This document shows positions 16,445 to 24,952 of a DNA stretch of 64,000 bases, in pieces. The position numbers and the translations under genes were made by a program. This stretch comes from Paracoccaceae bacterium (GTDB taxonomy: Bacteria; Pseudomonadota; Alphaproteobacteria; Rhodobacterales; Rhodobacteraceae), in assembly GCA_028097405.1 (NCBI GenBank), contig JAOHEK010000005.1:1-64000 (forward strand), given 5' to 3'. Below the pieces are notes generated by a model. It saw only the letters and a program-made list of their open reading frames with translations, ran no database searches and was not told the DNA's origin. The stretch's first letter is position 1, and each line of letters begins with the position of its first letter.

Positions 16445-17425
16445 TTAAGGTGTGGTCGGGCCGGGATGATCGGCCAAAAATGTCTCAAGTGTTTGGGTGT
16501 CGGCCATGGCAGGGGCGCAACCCGGCTGCGAAACGGTGACCGAGGCACAGGCCGAGCCGCGTAAGATCGCGGTCTTTAAATCAAAATCAGCGGCAAGGGA
16601 TGTTACAAGCCCGGCCATAAAGCTGTCGCCCGCACCGGTCGGTTTCAACGCCTTAACAGGATAGATCCCAGTTCGAATTTCCTCGCCACTTGCGAAGGTG
16701 ATCGCGCCCTCGTGGCCCATCTTATAGACAACGATATCGACGCTCGTTTCCGACAGGCTGCGCGCTTTATCCAGCCCTTTGGAATAATCCCCGGCCATGA
16801 ACCCGAACTCTTCATCATTGCCGACGATCATGTCACACATGGCCGCCGCGCGGCTCAGAACATCCGAGGCAACTTCCGGGGAAGGCCAAGAATAAGGGCG
16901 GTAATCCACATCAAAAATGATCGGTAGACCTGCAGCTTTGGCCAGTTCAAACGACTTAAACGTCGCCGCGCGGGATGGTTCGGCAGCAAACACGGTTCCT
17001 GCGGTGATCAAGGCTCCAAATCGGCCATAGTCAACGGCTTCAACATCCGCGTCACTCATCTGAAAATCGGCAGCACCATTACGATAGATAACGTTCCGAT
17101 GCTCGTCCACCACGCTTTCATAAACGGCCAACGAGTTGCGAAACTCGCCACCCACCGTGCCCACATAAGCCGTATCGACCCCGTAATGCTTCAGACGTTT
17201 GATGCAGTAACTACCAACCGAATCGTCCGACACCCGTGTGACCAAAGCCGCCTGACCGCCCAGCTTGCAAATGCCAGCGCCAATATTCGCTGAAGATCCG
17301 CCAAGATCGACCGTAACGCGCTCGGCATCTTCAATTTTCACCCCGGCGTCCGTGAAAAAATCAATGCCCGCACGACCAACGATGACAAAGTTATTCTGGG
17401 CGATACCGTCCAGCAAAGCACTCAT
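16445..17425 (-). CDS. iolC: 5-dehydro-2-deoxygluconokinase (PfkB family)
   Basis: Phosphorylates 5-keto-2-deoxygluconate with ATP in inositol catabolism. The 326-aa PfkB-type kinase shows an N-terminal FVIVGRAGIDFF, the GGSSANIGAG sugar-binding segment, and the C-terminal PTGAGDSFMAGL signature with the catalytic aspartate. ATG 17425 is chosen because the family starts near this point; upstream in-frame codons run through a dispersed repeat. A 127-bp gap separates it from iolD, most of it occupied by that repeat, so the operon may have been invaded here without being broken. Confidence 0.92.
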   Translation of the reverse strand: MSALLDGIAQNNFVIVGRAGIDFFTDAGVKIEDAERVTVDLGGSSANIGAGICKLGGQAALVTRVSDDSVGSYCIKRLKHYGVDTAYVGTVGGEFRNSLAVYESVVDEHRNVIYRNGAADFQMSDADVEAVDYGRFGALITAGTVFAAEPSRAATFKSFELAKAAGLPIIFDVDYRPYSWPSPEVASDVLSRAAAMCDMIVGNDEEFGFMAGDYSKGLDKARSLSETSVDIVVYKMGHEGAITFASGEEIRTGIYPVKALKPTGAGDSFMAGLVTSLAADFDLKTAILRGSACASVTVSQPGCAPAMADTQTLETFLADHPGPTTP

Positions 17426-17437
17426 TGGTCCATCACA

Positions 17438-17499
17438 CTTCTTCTGTCCAAAATACTTCGGGGTGAATTGGCCCATCGGGCCAAGAGGGGCAGAGCCCC
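17438..17499 (-). repeat. Dispersed hairpin-plus-tail element, copy B
   Basis: Read on the minus strand, it begins with the hairpin GGGGCTCTGCCCC and ends AGTATTTTGGACAGAAGAAG about 13 bases before the iolC start codon; a second small hairpin (TTGGCCCGATGGGCCAA) lies between. The same hairpin and the same tail occur at 35774-35821. The sharing between two unrelated intergenic sites marks a dispersed repeat. Similar GGGGC-NNN-GCCCC elements with an AGTATTT tail are, from memory, common between genes in Rhodobacteraceae. Confidence 0.65.
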
Positions 17500-17552
17500 T
17501 TCCCCGGCGGCGCGCAAAGCGCGGCGCAGCTCAGCCTTACGCAATCGATCCA

Positions 17553-19412
17553 TCAAATGCCCTTCCGTTGACGGTCACGCGTGGCTTCCCAGTCTTTATG
17601 GGCTTTTTCCACGGCTGGCTTATCTGTGATATGCGGCGTGCCGACTTCCCACCATGTGTGGCCCTCGGTCGTCCAGCCTTCGTAAGGGTCAACCTTCATG
17701 ACAATCACATAGGTCTGATCGCTCGCCTGCGCGCGTTTGAAAGCCTCGCGCAATTCGCTCGCGTGTTCGACGGTTTCGGCAATCGCCCCCATCGAGCGTG
17801 CATGGGCTTCAAAATCCACCCCGATCTGATGGGTCGCGGTTGGTGTATCCGCGATCAGATTGTTGAAACTGTCCTGTCCCACATTGTTCTGCAGCTTGTT
17901 GATGACAGCGAAACCACCGTTGTCCAACAGCATTACGATCAGCTTCTTTTCGGTCAAAACCGACGAATAAAGGTCCGAGTTCATCAACAAGTATGAACCG
18001 TCGCCGCAAAAGACAATGGTGTCCCGGTCCGGCTCGCGCTGGTGTTGCGCAATCCGCGCGCCCCAGGCACCCGCGATCTCATAGCCCATGCAGGAAAACC
18101 CAAACTCAACGTCCACTGTGCCGATGTCCAGCGATTTCCAGTTGGCAGTCACCTCTGCGGGTAGACCTCCGGCGGCGGCCACAACACGGTCCCGCTTGTG
18201 GCAAAGATTATTCACCACGCCGATGGCTTGGGCATAGGAATTCGGACGGTTCCCAATACGCGTATTTTCCGCGACATAATCGTTCCACTTGATTCGCTCG
18301 CCTTGCGCTTTCACCAACCATTCCGGAGGGCAAGTGTATCCAGCCGCGCGAAGCGCAGGTAGCGATTGTTTGCAGTCACCGACAACAGAAGTTGCCATGT
18401 GCTTGGTTGCATCGTGGCGGCCCACATTCAGGTTTATAAACTCCGCGTCTTTGGAAAATGCTGTCCAGGACCCTGTCGTAAAGTCCTGCAATCGCGTGCC
18501 AACGGCCAGAATCACATCGGCGTCTTCCGCGATTTTGTTGGCACTATTCGAACCGGTCACCCCCAAGGGGCCTATGTTCAAAGGATGGTCGTGGTGCAAA
18601 TTTGCGCGACCAGCGATCGTCTCAACCACCGGGATTTGCATGGCTTCTGCGAAGGCCGTCAACTCAGCCACGGCATCGCCGTATTGCACACCGCCGCCTG
18701 CGATAATCATGGGGCGTTGCGCCTTGGTCAGCAGTTTGATGGCGTCCATGATCTCGGCCGGATCAGCCGCTTGACTACGGACCCGGTGCAAACGTTTGTC
18801 GAAAAACTCGACCGGATAGTCATAAGTCCAGCCCTGAACATCTTGCGGCAAACCGATAAACGCAGGGCCGCAATCTGCAGGGTCAAGCATAGTGTTGATC
18901 GCAGCCGGAAGGGATTGAATGATCTGTGCGGGATGCGTGATCCGATCCCAAAACCGGCTGACGGATTTAAAGGCGTCGTTCACCCCGAACGTTGGATTTC
19001 CGAAGTGTTCCAATTGTTGCAGCACCGGATCGGGCAGGCGGGTCAGAAACGTATCGCCGCAAAGCATCAGGACCGGCAGGCGGTTGGCATGGGCTAAGGC
19101 CGCGCTGGTCAATAGGTTTGCAGTGCCAGGGCCGGCGCTTGCGGTGCAGAACATGAAACGTTTGCGTAGCCACGCCTTGGCATAACCAGCGGCCGCAAAC
19201 CCCATACCCTGTTCATTCTGGCCACGGTAAAGCGGCAGAGTTTCTTTCACATCCTGAAGCGCTTCGCCCAGACAGGTGACATTGCCATGCCCAAAGATTC
19301 CAAAGCCGCCGCCGCATAGGCGGAATTCGACCCCGTCGATCTCAATGAACTGGTTGTCCAAAAAACGCACGATGGCCTGAGCGACCGTAAGCGTCACAGT
19401 ATTATCTGCCAT
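17553..19412 (-). CDS. iolD: 3D-(3,5/4)-trihydroxycyclohexane-1,2-dione acylhydrolase
   Basis: Thiamine-diphosphate enzyme that opens the ring in myo-inositol catabolism to give 5-deoxy-glucuronate. The 619-aa protein has the ThDP fold in order. The PYR domain contains a RGQNEQGMGFAAAGYAKA segment with the catalytic glutamate region, a central domain includes ITGSNSANKIAEDADVILAVG-like sequence, and the C-terminal PP domain has the GDGSYLLMNSDL metal and cofactor motif. The ATG has GGGAGG seven bases upstream. It is the first gene of the minus-strand iol row, reading out from the palindromic operator at 19472. Confidence 0.93.
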   Translation of the reverse strand: MADNTVTLTVAQAIVRFLDNQFIEIDGVEFRLCGGGFGIFGHGNVTCLGEALQDVKETLPLYRGQNEQGMGFAAAGYAKAWLRKRFMFCTASAGPGTANLLTSAALAHANRLPVLMLCGDTFLTRLPDPVLQQLEHFGNPTFGVNDAFKSVSRFWDRITHPAQIIQSLPAAINTMLDPADCGPAFIGLPQDVQGWTYDYPVEFFDKRLHRVRSQAADPAEIMDAIKLLTKAQRPMIIAGGGVQYGDAVAELTAFAEAMQIPVVETIAGRANLHHDHPLNIGPLGVTGSNSANKIAEDADVILAVGTRLQDFTTGSWTAFSKDAEFINLNVGRHDATKHMATSVVGDCKQSLPALRAAGYTCPPEWLVKAQGERIKWNDYVAENTRIGNRPNSYAQAIGVVNNLCHKRDRVVAAAGGLPAEVTANWKSLDIGTVDVEFGFSCMGYEIAGAWGARIAQHQREPDRDTIVFCGDGSYLLMNSDLYSSVLTEKKLIVMLLDNGGFAVINKLQNNVGQDSFNNLIADTPTATHQIGVDFEAHARSMGAIAETVEHASELREAFKRAQASDQTYVIVMKVDPYEGWTTEGHTWWEVGTPHITDKPAVEKAHKDWEATRDRQRKGI

Positions 19413-19471
19413 CTGCTATCCTCCCGGTGTTTCTGATATTGACCCAGAACACAAAACCAAAGATACGGTTT

Positions 19472-19491
19472 TTGCAACCGGTTGCAACCGG
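19472..19491. promoter_or_regulatory. Palindromic operator between divergent iol arms (LacI-type)
   Basis: TTGCAACCGGTTGCAA (19472-19487) is a perfect 16-bp palindrome with the central CG typical of LacI-family operators. A second, overlapping palindrome CCGGTTGCAACCGG covers 19478-19491. On the minus strand TTGCAA and TATCTT with a 16-base gap could be the iolD -35 and -10 boxes, so a bound repressor would block the promoter. The LacI-type gene at 21635 is the obvious candidate regulator. The site itself is seen; the binding is inferred. Confidence 0.7.
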
Positions 19492-19512
19492 TATCATTCG
19501 AGGGAGGCTCAC

Positions 19513-20616
19513 ATGGCGGAAATTGGCATTGGCATCGTGGGCGGCGGCTATATGGGCAAGGCTCATTCGGTTGCGTTTTCCTCGGTGGGTGCGGTCTTTG
19601 GAACGAAATTGCGCCCGCGTTTGGAAATGGTCTGTGCATCGTCTCGTGAAAGTGCGGAACGTTACCGGGCCGATTTCGGATTCGCGCGGGGCACGGACGA
19701 TTGGCACGCTTTGGTATCTGATCCCAAGGTCGACGCTATCGTGATTGCCACCCCTCAAGGCATGCACCGCCAGATCGCCTGTGCCGCATTTGATCTTGGC
19801 AAGCCGGTTCTTTGCGAAAAACCTTTGGGTGCATCGTTGGACGATAGCCGCGCGATGGTGGCAGCCGCCAAAGCGACGGGCGCGATCAATATGGTGGGAT
19901 TTAACTATATCCGAACACCTGCCTCGCAATATGCCCGTCAGCTTTTGGACGAGGGACGGATTGGAAAAGTAACCAGTTTCCGCGCTGAAATGACCGAAGA
20001 TTTCCTTGCCGATCCCGATTTGCCAGCCACTTGGAGAACGACCGGCATCGCGAATGGCAACATGGGTGATCTGTCGCCCCATATCATCAATTGCGCGCAT
20101 GCATTCATGGGCCCGATTGCCGAAGTCTCGGCCTTGATCGAAACTGTGCACAAGGATCGCGGCGGCGTCGAGGTGACCAACGACGATCAAGCCGCATTGC
20201 TTGTCCGCTTTGAAAACGGCGTCATGGGAACGATTTTTTCCAGCCGTGTCGCGACGGGCCGCAAGATGGGCTATGCCTATCAGATCGATGGCACGCGCGG
20301 CGCGATCCGATTTGACGGCGAGGATCAGAATGCGCTTTGGCTTTACACAACCGAAGGCCCTGAGGCCGAGCGCGGTTTCCGCAAGATACTGACCGGCCCT
20401 GCCCACCCTGACTATCTGCCGTTTTGTCAGGGGCCGGGGCATGGCACGGGCTATCAGGATCAAATCATCATCGAAGCCAAAGACTTTCTGACGGCTATCG
20501 AAACCGGCAAATCCATCTGGCCAACATTTGAAGAGGGCATGAACGTAAACCGCGTCATCGCCGCCGCTCATGCCTCAAGCGCCTCGCGCAGCTGGACGGC
20601 TGTCAAAGATTTCTGA
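19513..20616 (+). CDS. Gfo/Idh/MocA-family dehydrogenase, probable inositol dehydrogenase
   Basis: NAD(P)-dependent sugar or cyclitol dehydrogenase of 367 aa. The Rossmann start is GIGIVGGGYMGKAHS. The CEKPLGAS motif with the catalytic-region lysine lies near residue 100, and NMGDLSPHIINCAH holds an Asp/His pair in the position used for catalysis in this family. GGGAGG six bases before the ATG gives a strong start. It is divergent from iolD across the palindrome and is followed by an IolE-like gene 15 bp downstream. The likely reaction is inositol to inosose, but the stereoisomer used cannot be told from sequence. Confidence 0.88.
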   Translation: MAEIGIGIVGGGYMGKAHSVAFSSVGAVFGTKLRPRLEMVCASSRESAERYRADFGFARGTDDWHALVSDPKVDAIVIATPQGMHRQIACAAFDLGKPVLCEKPLGASLDDSRAMVAAAKATGAINMVGFNYIRTPASQYARQLLDEGRIGKVTSFRAEMTEDFLADPDLPATWRTTGIANGNMGDLSPHIINCAHAFMGPIAEVSALIETVHKDRGGVEVTNDDQAALLVRFENGVMGTIFSSRVATGRKMGYAYQIDGTRGAIRFDGEDQNALWLYTTEGPEAERGFRKILTGPAHPDYLPFCQGPGHGTGYQDQIIIEAKDFLTAIETGKSIWPTFEEGMNVNRVIAAAHASSASRSWTAVKDF

Positions 20617-20631
20617 ACAAGGACGAAGCCT

Positions 20632-21519
20632 ATGATACAAATTGGGAATGCCCCCTGTAGCTGGGGTGTCGAGTTTGCAGATGATCCGCGCAACCCGCCT
20701 TGGCGCAAGGTTCTGATCGAAAACGCCGAAGCCGGGTTCAAAGGCATCGAACTGGGCCCTGTCGGGTATATCCCGGAAGACCCCGCCATCCTTGCTAAGG
20801 CGTTGGACGAGACCGATCAGACCCTGATCGGTGGCGTCGTGTTCCGCCCCTTTCACGATCCGCAAGCTTGGGACGACGTGATGGATGCATCGGTTCGCAC
20901 CTGCAAAGCGTTAGTGGCTCATGGGGCAAGACACCTTGTGCTGATCGATTCCATTTCCGAGCGCCGCGCGCCAACCGCAGGTCGTGCAGATGAGGCCGAG
21001 CAGATGGACAAGGCCGAATGGACCGCCTTCCGCGACCGGATCGCAACCGTCGCCAAAATGGGGGCCGAGGACTATGGGCTTACCGTCGGCATTCACGCCC
21101 ACGCGGCTGGCTTTATGGACTTTGAGCCCGAGTTGGACCGACTACTAAGCGAAGTTGACGAGAGTATTCTGAAGATTTGCTTTGATACCGGCCACCATTC
21201 CTATGCTGGATTTGATCCCGTTGCTTTCATGCAAAGAAACATCGGCCGCATCAGCTATATGCACTTCAAAGACATCGACCCGGCTATCAAAGCGGATGTT
21301 ATCACCAAGCGTACTGGTTTTTACGACGCTTGTGGTCAGGGTATTTTCTGCAACCTTGGTGACGGCGATGTGGACTTCCCGGCGGTTCGCCAGGTGTTGT
21401 TGGACAACGGCTTTGAAGGATGGTGCACGGTTGAACAGGATTGCGACCCAGCGGGTGACACCTCGCCAGTGGATGATGCGAAACTGAACGCGACCTATCT
21501 GAAGTCCATCGGCTTTTAA
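20632..21519 (+). CDS. TIM-barrel sugar phosphate isomerase/epimerase, IolE/IolI-like
   Basis: A 295-aa xylose-isomerase-like barrel protein that begins IQIGNAPCSWGVEF, a start shared by many inosose dehydratases and related inosose isomerases. Metal-site segments include ICFDTGHHSYAG and SYMHFKDID, and later CTVEQDCDP supplies a further acidic ligand. In this cluster it would act on inosose, either dehydrating it (IolE) or isomerising it (IolI or IolH). Because iolD and the dehydrogenase are present and no other IolE candidate is in the window, dehydration is the better guess. It is cotranscribed with the dehydrogenase. Confidence 0.85.
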   Translation: MIQIGNAPCSWGVEFADDPRNPPWRKVLIENAEAGFKGIELGPVGYIPEDPAILAKALDETDQTLIGGVVFRPFHDPQAWDDVMDASVRTCKALVAHGARHLVLIDSISERRAPTAGRADEAEQMDKAEWTAFRDRIATVAKMGAEDYGLTVGIHAHAAGFMDFEPELDRLLSEVDESILKICFDTGHHSYAGFDPVAFMQRNIGRISYMHFKDIDPAIKADVITKRTGFYDACGQGIFCNLGDGDVDFPAVRQVLLDNGFEGWCTVEQDCDPAGDTSPVDDAKLNATYLKSIGF

Positions 21520-21525
21520 GACCAC

Positions 21526-21583
21526 AAGAAACGGGCGGGGCGTCCTATACGAAATGCTTTATAGCAACAGCAACCCGCCCGCC
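21526..21583. terminator. Possible stem-loop between iolE-like and lacI genes
   Basis: GGGCGGG near 21533 and CCCGCCC near 21573 can pair over a loop of about 33 bases between two convergent genes. There is no clean T-run, so this is only a weak candidate for a bidirectional end signal. Confidence 0.25.
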
Positions 21584-21634
21584 CGAATGTTCCACCTCAC
21601 GCTCTTCAATCTGACAGTTTGGGCAGCGTGGTGC

Positions 21635-22630
21635 CTAGATGCGTCGTAGCGTGTTGCGCTCGACCACATAGCAATCAAACAGACGCGCTTTTGGAGTTGT
21701 GTCCGCGTCGTCCAACAATTCGGCCACAAGTTCAATCGAAGCATCTACGATCTGTTCGATGGGGTTGTGAATTGTGGTTAGCGCGATGTTTTCCCAGCCT
21801 GCGATTTCCATGTCGTTCAGGCCCAAAAGCCCCAGATCATCCGGTACTGACAGGCCTAAAGATTGGGCGGCTGATAAAGCACCAATGGTCAAAACGTCGT
21901 CACCGCAGAAGTAGGCTTCGGCATGGCGGCTGGACAAAAGACGAGTCATTTCTGCGCGTCCGGCGTCAAAGGAATATGAGGGTGCGAAAGAGGTCGTGAC
22001 CTCAATTTCGGGCTGTTCGCGCATCACTTCCAGAAAGCCCGCCAACCGGTCTTGGGTCGACGTCGCACTTGCGGGCCCCCCCATCATGCCGATCCGTCGA
22101 TAACCACATTCGACCAATGTCTGCGCGGCTAGTTTGCCGGCTGCGATGTTGTCGATCCCAACCACATGCACTTTGGGTGCTTTGGTGTGTCGCCCGAAAG
22201 AATGCACCACCCGCATGCCCGCATCGTGAAAACACTGAGCGAAGCTGACCGGCAATGTCGAAGACGCCACGATCACCGCATCTGCCGAATACTGTTGCAA
22301 CAATCGGACCGAATTTTCAGGGTCTGTCGCGCCTGACAGGTTGATCAGCAAAGGCCGCAAGCCCCGTTCCTGAAGCCGTTGGGTAAAGCGATCAAAAACC
22401 TGAAGGAAAATCGGGTTGCGGAAGTTGTCGCTGATCAAGCCGACCAATTTAGTCCGTCCAGTCGTCAGCGATGAGGCCAGCACATTGGGGCTATAGCCAA
22501 GCTCGGTTGCGGCTTGCAGCACTTTCTGCCGGGTCTTTGTGGAAACAGATGCGCCCTCGGTATAGGTGCGCGAAACGGCCGATCGTGAAACGCCCGCGCG
22601 TTTGGCCACTTCCCTGAGCGTGATCGCCAC
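21635..22630 (-). CDS. LacI-family transcriptional regulator
   Basis: A 331-aa repressor with an N-terminal LacI helix-turn-helix (ITLREVAKRAGVSRSAVSRTYTEGASVS, with GYSPNVLASSL as hinge helix) followed by a periplasmic-binding-protein-like sensor domain. It lies convergent to the dehydrogenase and IolE-like genes. The TTGCAACCGGTTGCAA palindrome in the iol divergent promoter has the form this family binds. The simplest reading is that it represses the iol genes and is released by an inositol-derived ligand. Ligand and target are inference. Confidence 0.92.
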   Translation of the reverse strand: MAITLREVAKRAGVSRSAVSRTYTEGASVSTKTRQKVLQAATELGYSPNVLASSLTTGRTKLVGLISDNFRNPIFLQVFDRFTQRLQERGLRPLLINLSGATDPENSVRLLQQYSADAVIVASSTLPVSFAQCFHDAGMRVVHSFGRHTKAPKVHVVGIDNIAAGKLAAQTLVECGYRRIGMMGGPASATSTQDRLAGFLEVMREQPEIEVTTSFAPSYSFDAGRAEMTRLLSSRHAEAYFCGDDVLTIGALSAAQSLGLSVPDDLGLLGLNDMEIAGWENIALTTIHNPIEQIVDASIELVAELLDDADTTPKARLFDCYVVERNTLRRI

Positions 22631-22704
22631 TGATTAATACTCGCTTTTGAACATCGGCGCAGAATAGCGAAGAGATCAAGGACTGCAAACCAACGCCGGG
22701 TCGC

Positions 22705-24567
22705 TTAGTACAAAAGGTTCAGGACCGTAAGCGAAACGACAAGAAACAGCACTGTCATGATGCCGCCTGCGCGCATAAAATCGATCACCCGATACCCGCC
22801 TGGTCCCATGATCAATGCGTTCACCTGATGGGTCGGGATCAGAAATGAGTTCGACGTCGAAATCGCCACGGTCAGAGCAAAAAGCGCCGGATCGGCACCG
22901 ACGCCAAGGGCAATGTTCACGGCAAGCGGGACAAGTAGAACCGTGGCACCGACGTTGGACATCACCAATGTGAAGAACGTCGCCAGAATGGCGATGGCCG
23001 TCTGGATCATCCAAAGCGGCATGCCTTCCGTCACGTTAAGGACATGGTCTGCAATCCAGCCCGCCGTACCCGTCGCTTGTACGGCCTGCCCTAAGGGGAT
23101 CAGGCTTGCCAACAGGAACACCGTTTGCCAGCTTACGGCGGCATAAGCCTCGTCGATCGAAATAACGCGCGTTAGGATCATGCCAAGCGCACCCACCAAC
23201 AAGCAAAGCGACAGGCGAAGATCAGAAAGCAATACCAGCGAAATCGCGATGAAAAGGAACAACAATGCCCAAGCGATCTTTTTGGGCCGAAGGTCTTCGT
23301 GTGGAAAGTCGGTGGTTACGACAACGAAATCGCGTTCGGTTTCGATACGTGCCAAGGCTTCCCATGCGGTGTGGCAGACCAACGTATCGCCGGGCGCAAG
23401 CGTGATGCCGCCGAAATCGGTGTTGTCTTGGGTCAGGGTCTGTCCACCCCGATAAATGATCAAGGGGGACAGCCCGTAGACCTTGCGCATCCAAAGGTCG
23501 CGCATGGATTTTCCGACAATGCCAGAGCCCGGCGGAATCACGACCTCGGCAATACCCGCTTTGCCGGGGTGCAGCGCGTCGGCAAAGGTTTCCAGTTCCG
23601 AAGCTTCCGGCAGGCTGAACGCATCTTTGAATTCGGCAATCGAATTGGCATCTGCGATGATGGCAAGCTTGGCGGGCGCTTCGATCATCACATCGCGTGG
23701 GGGGGCAGTGTAGGTCCGGCCCTGAAAGGCGGTTGCAATAACCTGCACGCGGAAGGCGGTTTGCAGATCGCCCAAGGTGTGTCCGGCCAACAGGCTTCCG
23801 TGCGGTACGTCGATTTCGTGGATAACGCCGTCCAAACCATAGGTCGCGTTGAAGTACTCCAGTGTTGATTGAGCCGTTCCGGTGTCATCGCGCGACCCGC
23901 TTGGCAGAACAAAGCGCCCGAAGACGATAAAGTACAAAAGGCCGGTCAGAACCAAAGCCACACCGATCGGCGTGACCGAGAACAGTGAAAAGGGCTCCAT
24001 CCGGCCAGCGGGTTCGACGGTGTCGTTGATCGACAGCATCAAATCGTTCAACAAAATCAACGGTGATGAACCGACCATCGTCATCGTGCCGCCAAGAATC
24101 GCGCAGAAACCCATGGGCATCAAAAGCCGCGACATCGGCAGTCCGGTTCTGGTTGAAACACGACTGACCACCGGCAGGAACAAGGCTGCAGCACCGACGT
24201 TTTGCATAAAACTGGAAATGACCCCAACGACCGACGAAATCAGTAAAACAATCCGGCTTTCGGTCGATCCACCGACTTTCGTGATCCAAGTGGCCACGGT
24301 GGACATGGCCCCGGTACGGTCCAAGCCCGCCCCAATGATCATAACGGCAATAATGGAAATCACCGCGTTCGAGCTGAAACCGTCGAACAATTGGTGGACG
24401 TCAACAAGCCCTTCTAACCCCGGCACCATGGTCAGCAGCCCAAGCAGCACCATGATCGAAAATGCGGCCACATCGACGCGCACGATTTCCGAAACGAAAA
24501 GCCCGATTGTCACGGCGATAACCGCCAGGACGACAATCATTTCGAATGTCAGGCCGAATGCTTCCAC
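22705..24567 (-). CDS. SLC13-family permease with RCK_C domains
   Basis: Inner-membrane transporter of the divalent anion:sodium symporter type, 620 aa. The N-terminal half has several membrane segments, with an ISSFMQNVGAAALFLPV stretch typical of SLC13 helical-hairpin signatures. Two soluble TrkA-C/RCK-like domains follow (from about 210 to 390: LLAGHTLGDLQ..., SGIVGKSMRDLWMR...), then a second membrane half with VMSNVGATVLLVPLA. The start is GTG. Substrates of such fused proteins include sulfate, dicarboxylates and others and cannot be told here. It follows lacI by 74 bp in the same direction but need not belong to the iol regulon. Confidence 0.88.
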   Translation of the reverse strand: MEAFGLTFEMIVVLAVIAVTIGLFVSEIVRVDVAAFSIMVLLGLLTMVPGLEGLVDVHQLFDGFSSNAVISIIAVMIIGAGLDRTGAMSTVATWITKVGGSTESRIVLLISSVVGVISSFMQNVGAAALFLPVVSRVSTRTGLPMSRLLMPMGFCAILGGTMTMVGSSPLILLNDLMLSINDTVEPAGRMEPFSLFSVTPIGVALVLTGLLYFIVFGRFVLPSGSRDDTGTAQSTLEYFNATYGLDGVIHEIDVPHGSLLAGHTLGDLQTAFRVQVIATAFQGRTYTAPPRDVMIEAPAKLAIIADANSIAEFKDAFSLPEASELETFADALHPGKAGIAEVVIPPGSGIVGKSMRDLWMRKVYGLSPLIIYRGGQTLTQDNTDFGGITLAPGDTLVCHTAWEALARIETERDFVVVTTDFPHEDLRPKKIAWALLFLFIAISLVLLSDLRLSLCLLVGALGMILTRVISIDEAYAAVSWQTVFLLASLIPLGQAVQATGTAGWIADHVLNVTEGMPLWMIQTAIAILATFFTLVMSNVGATVLLVPLAVNIALGVGADPALFALTVAISTSNSFLIPTHQVNALIMGPGGYRVIDFMRAGGIMTVLFLVVSLTVLNLLY

Positions 24568-24702
24568 GTCGTTGTCTTTCTTTACTCTGGTGGCAGATTC
24601 GCTGGAATGTATGGGTAAATCAATGGGGTGCGCTAAAATAACCTGGATCGACAGGTGAATCGAGGTGGTGCGGAACCGACGTTATGGGAAATCGGGCGAC
24701 AC

Positions 24703-24882
24703 TTAAAAGTCGATCGCGATACCCTTCTTTTCCCAATCGCCGTAGCGAACCGGTTCGGGGCCGTCGCGGCCGCCCAGTTCCTTGGGCAGCTCCTTGGCTT
24801 TCTCTGCTTTTTGACGCGCTTCGGCTTCTGCAAGCGCGCGTTGCGCTTCGGGAGGAAGATCGGAACGTTTCGGATCGGACAT
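24703..24882 (-). CDS. Succinate dehydrogenase assembly factor 4 (DUF1674)
   Basis: A 59-aa protein that begins MSDPKRSDLPPEAQRAL, has a charged middle helix rich in Ala, Glu and Lys, and ends GRDGPEPVRYGDWEKKGIAIDF. This C-terminal block is the hallmark of DUF1674/SDHAF4. In mitochondria the homolog binds the flavinylated SdhA subunit and promotes complex II assembly. The bacterial protein is expected to do the same in the cytoplasm. AAGGAAG lies a few bases upstream of the ATG. It is divergent from rsmB by 70 bp; no sdh genes are in this window. Confidence 0.9.
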   Translation of the reverse strand: MSDPKRSDLPPEAQRALAEAEARQKAEKAKELPKELGGRDGPEPVRYGDWEKKGIAIDF

Positions 24883-24952
24883 GCTGGCTTCCTTGTGGCC
24901 TTCTTCGCTTATGTTATAGGGGGCGCTGGTTTTCTGACAAGGCGAGGCGACT

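Noticed and set aside
19402-20571. 389-codon open frame on the minus strand opposite the Gfo/Idh/MocA gene
   Set aside because: It lies antisense to a clear dehydrogenase, has no ribosome site or domain, and its length reflects the GC-rich codon pattern of the sense gene.
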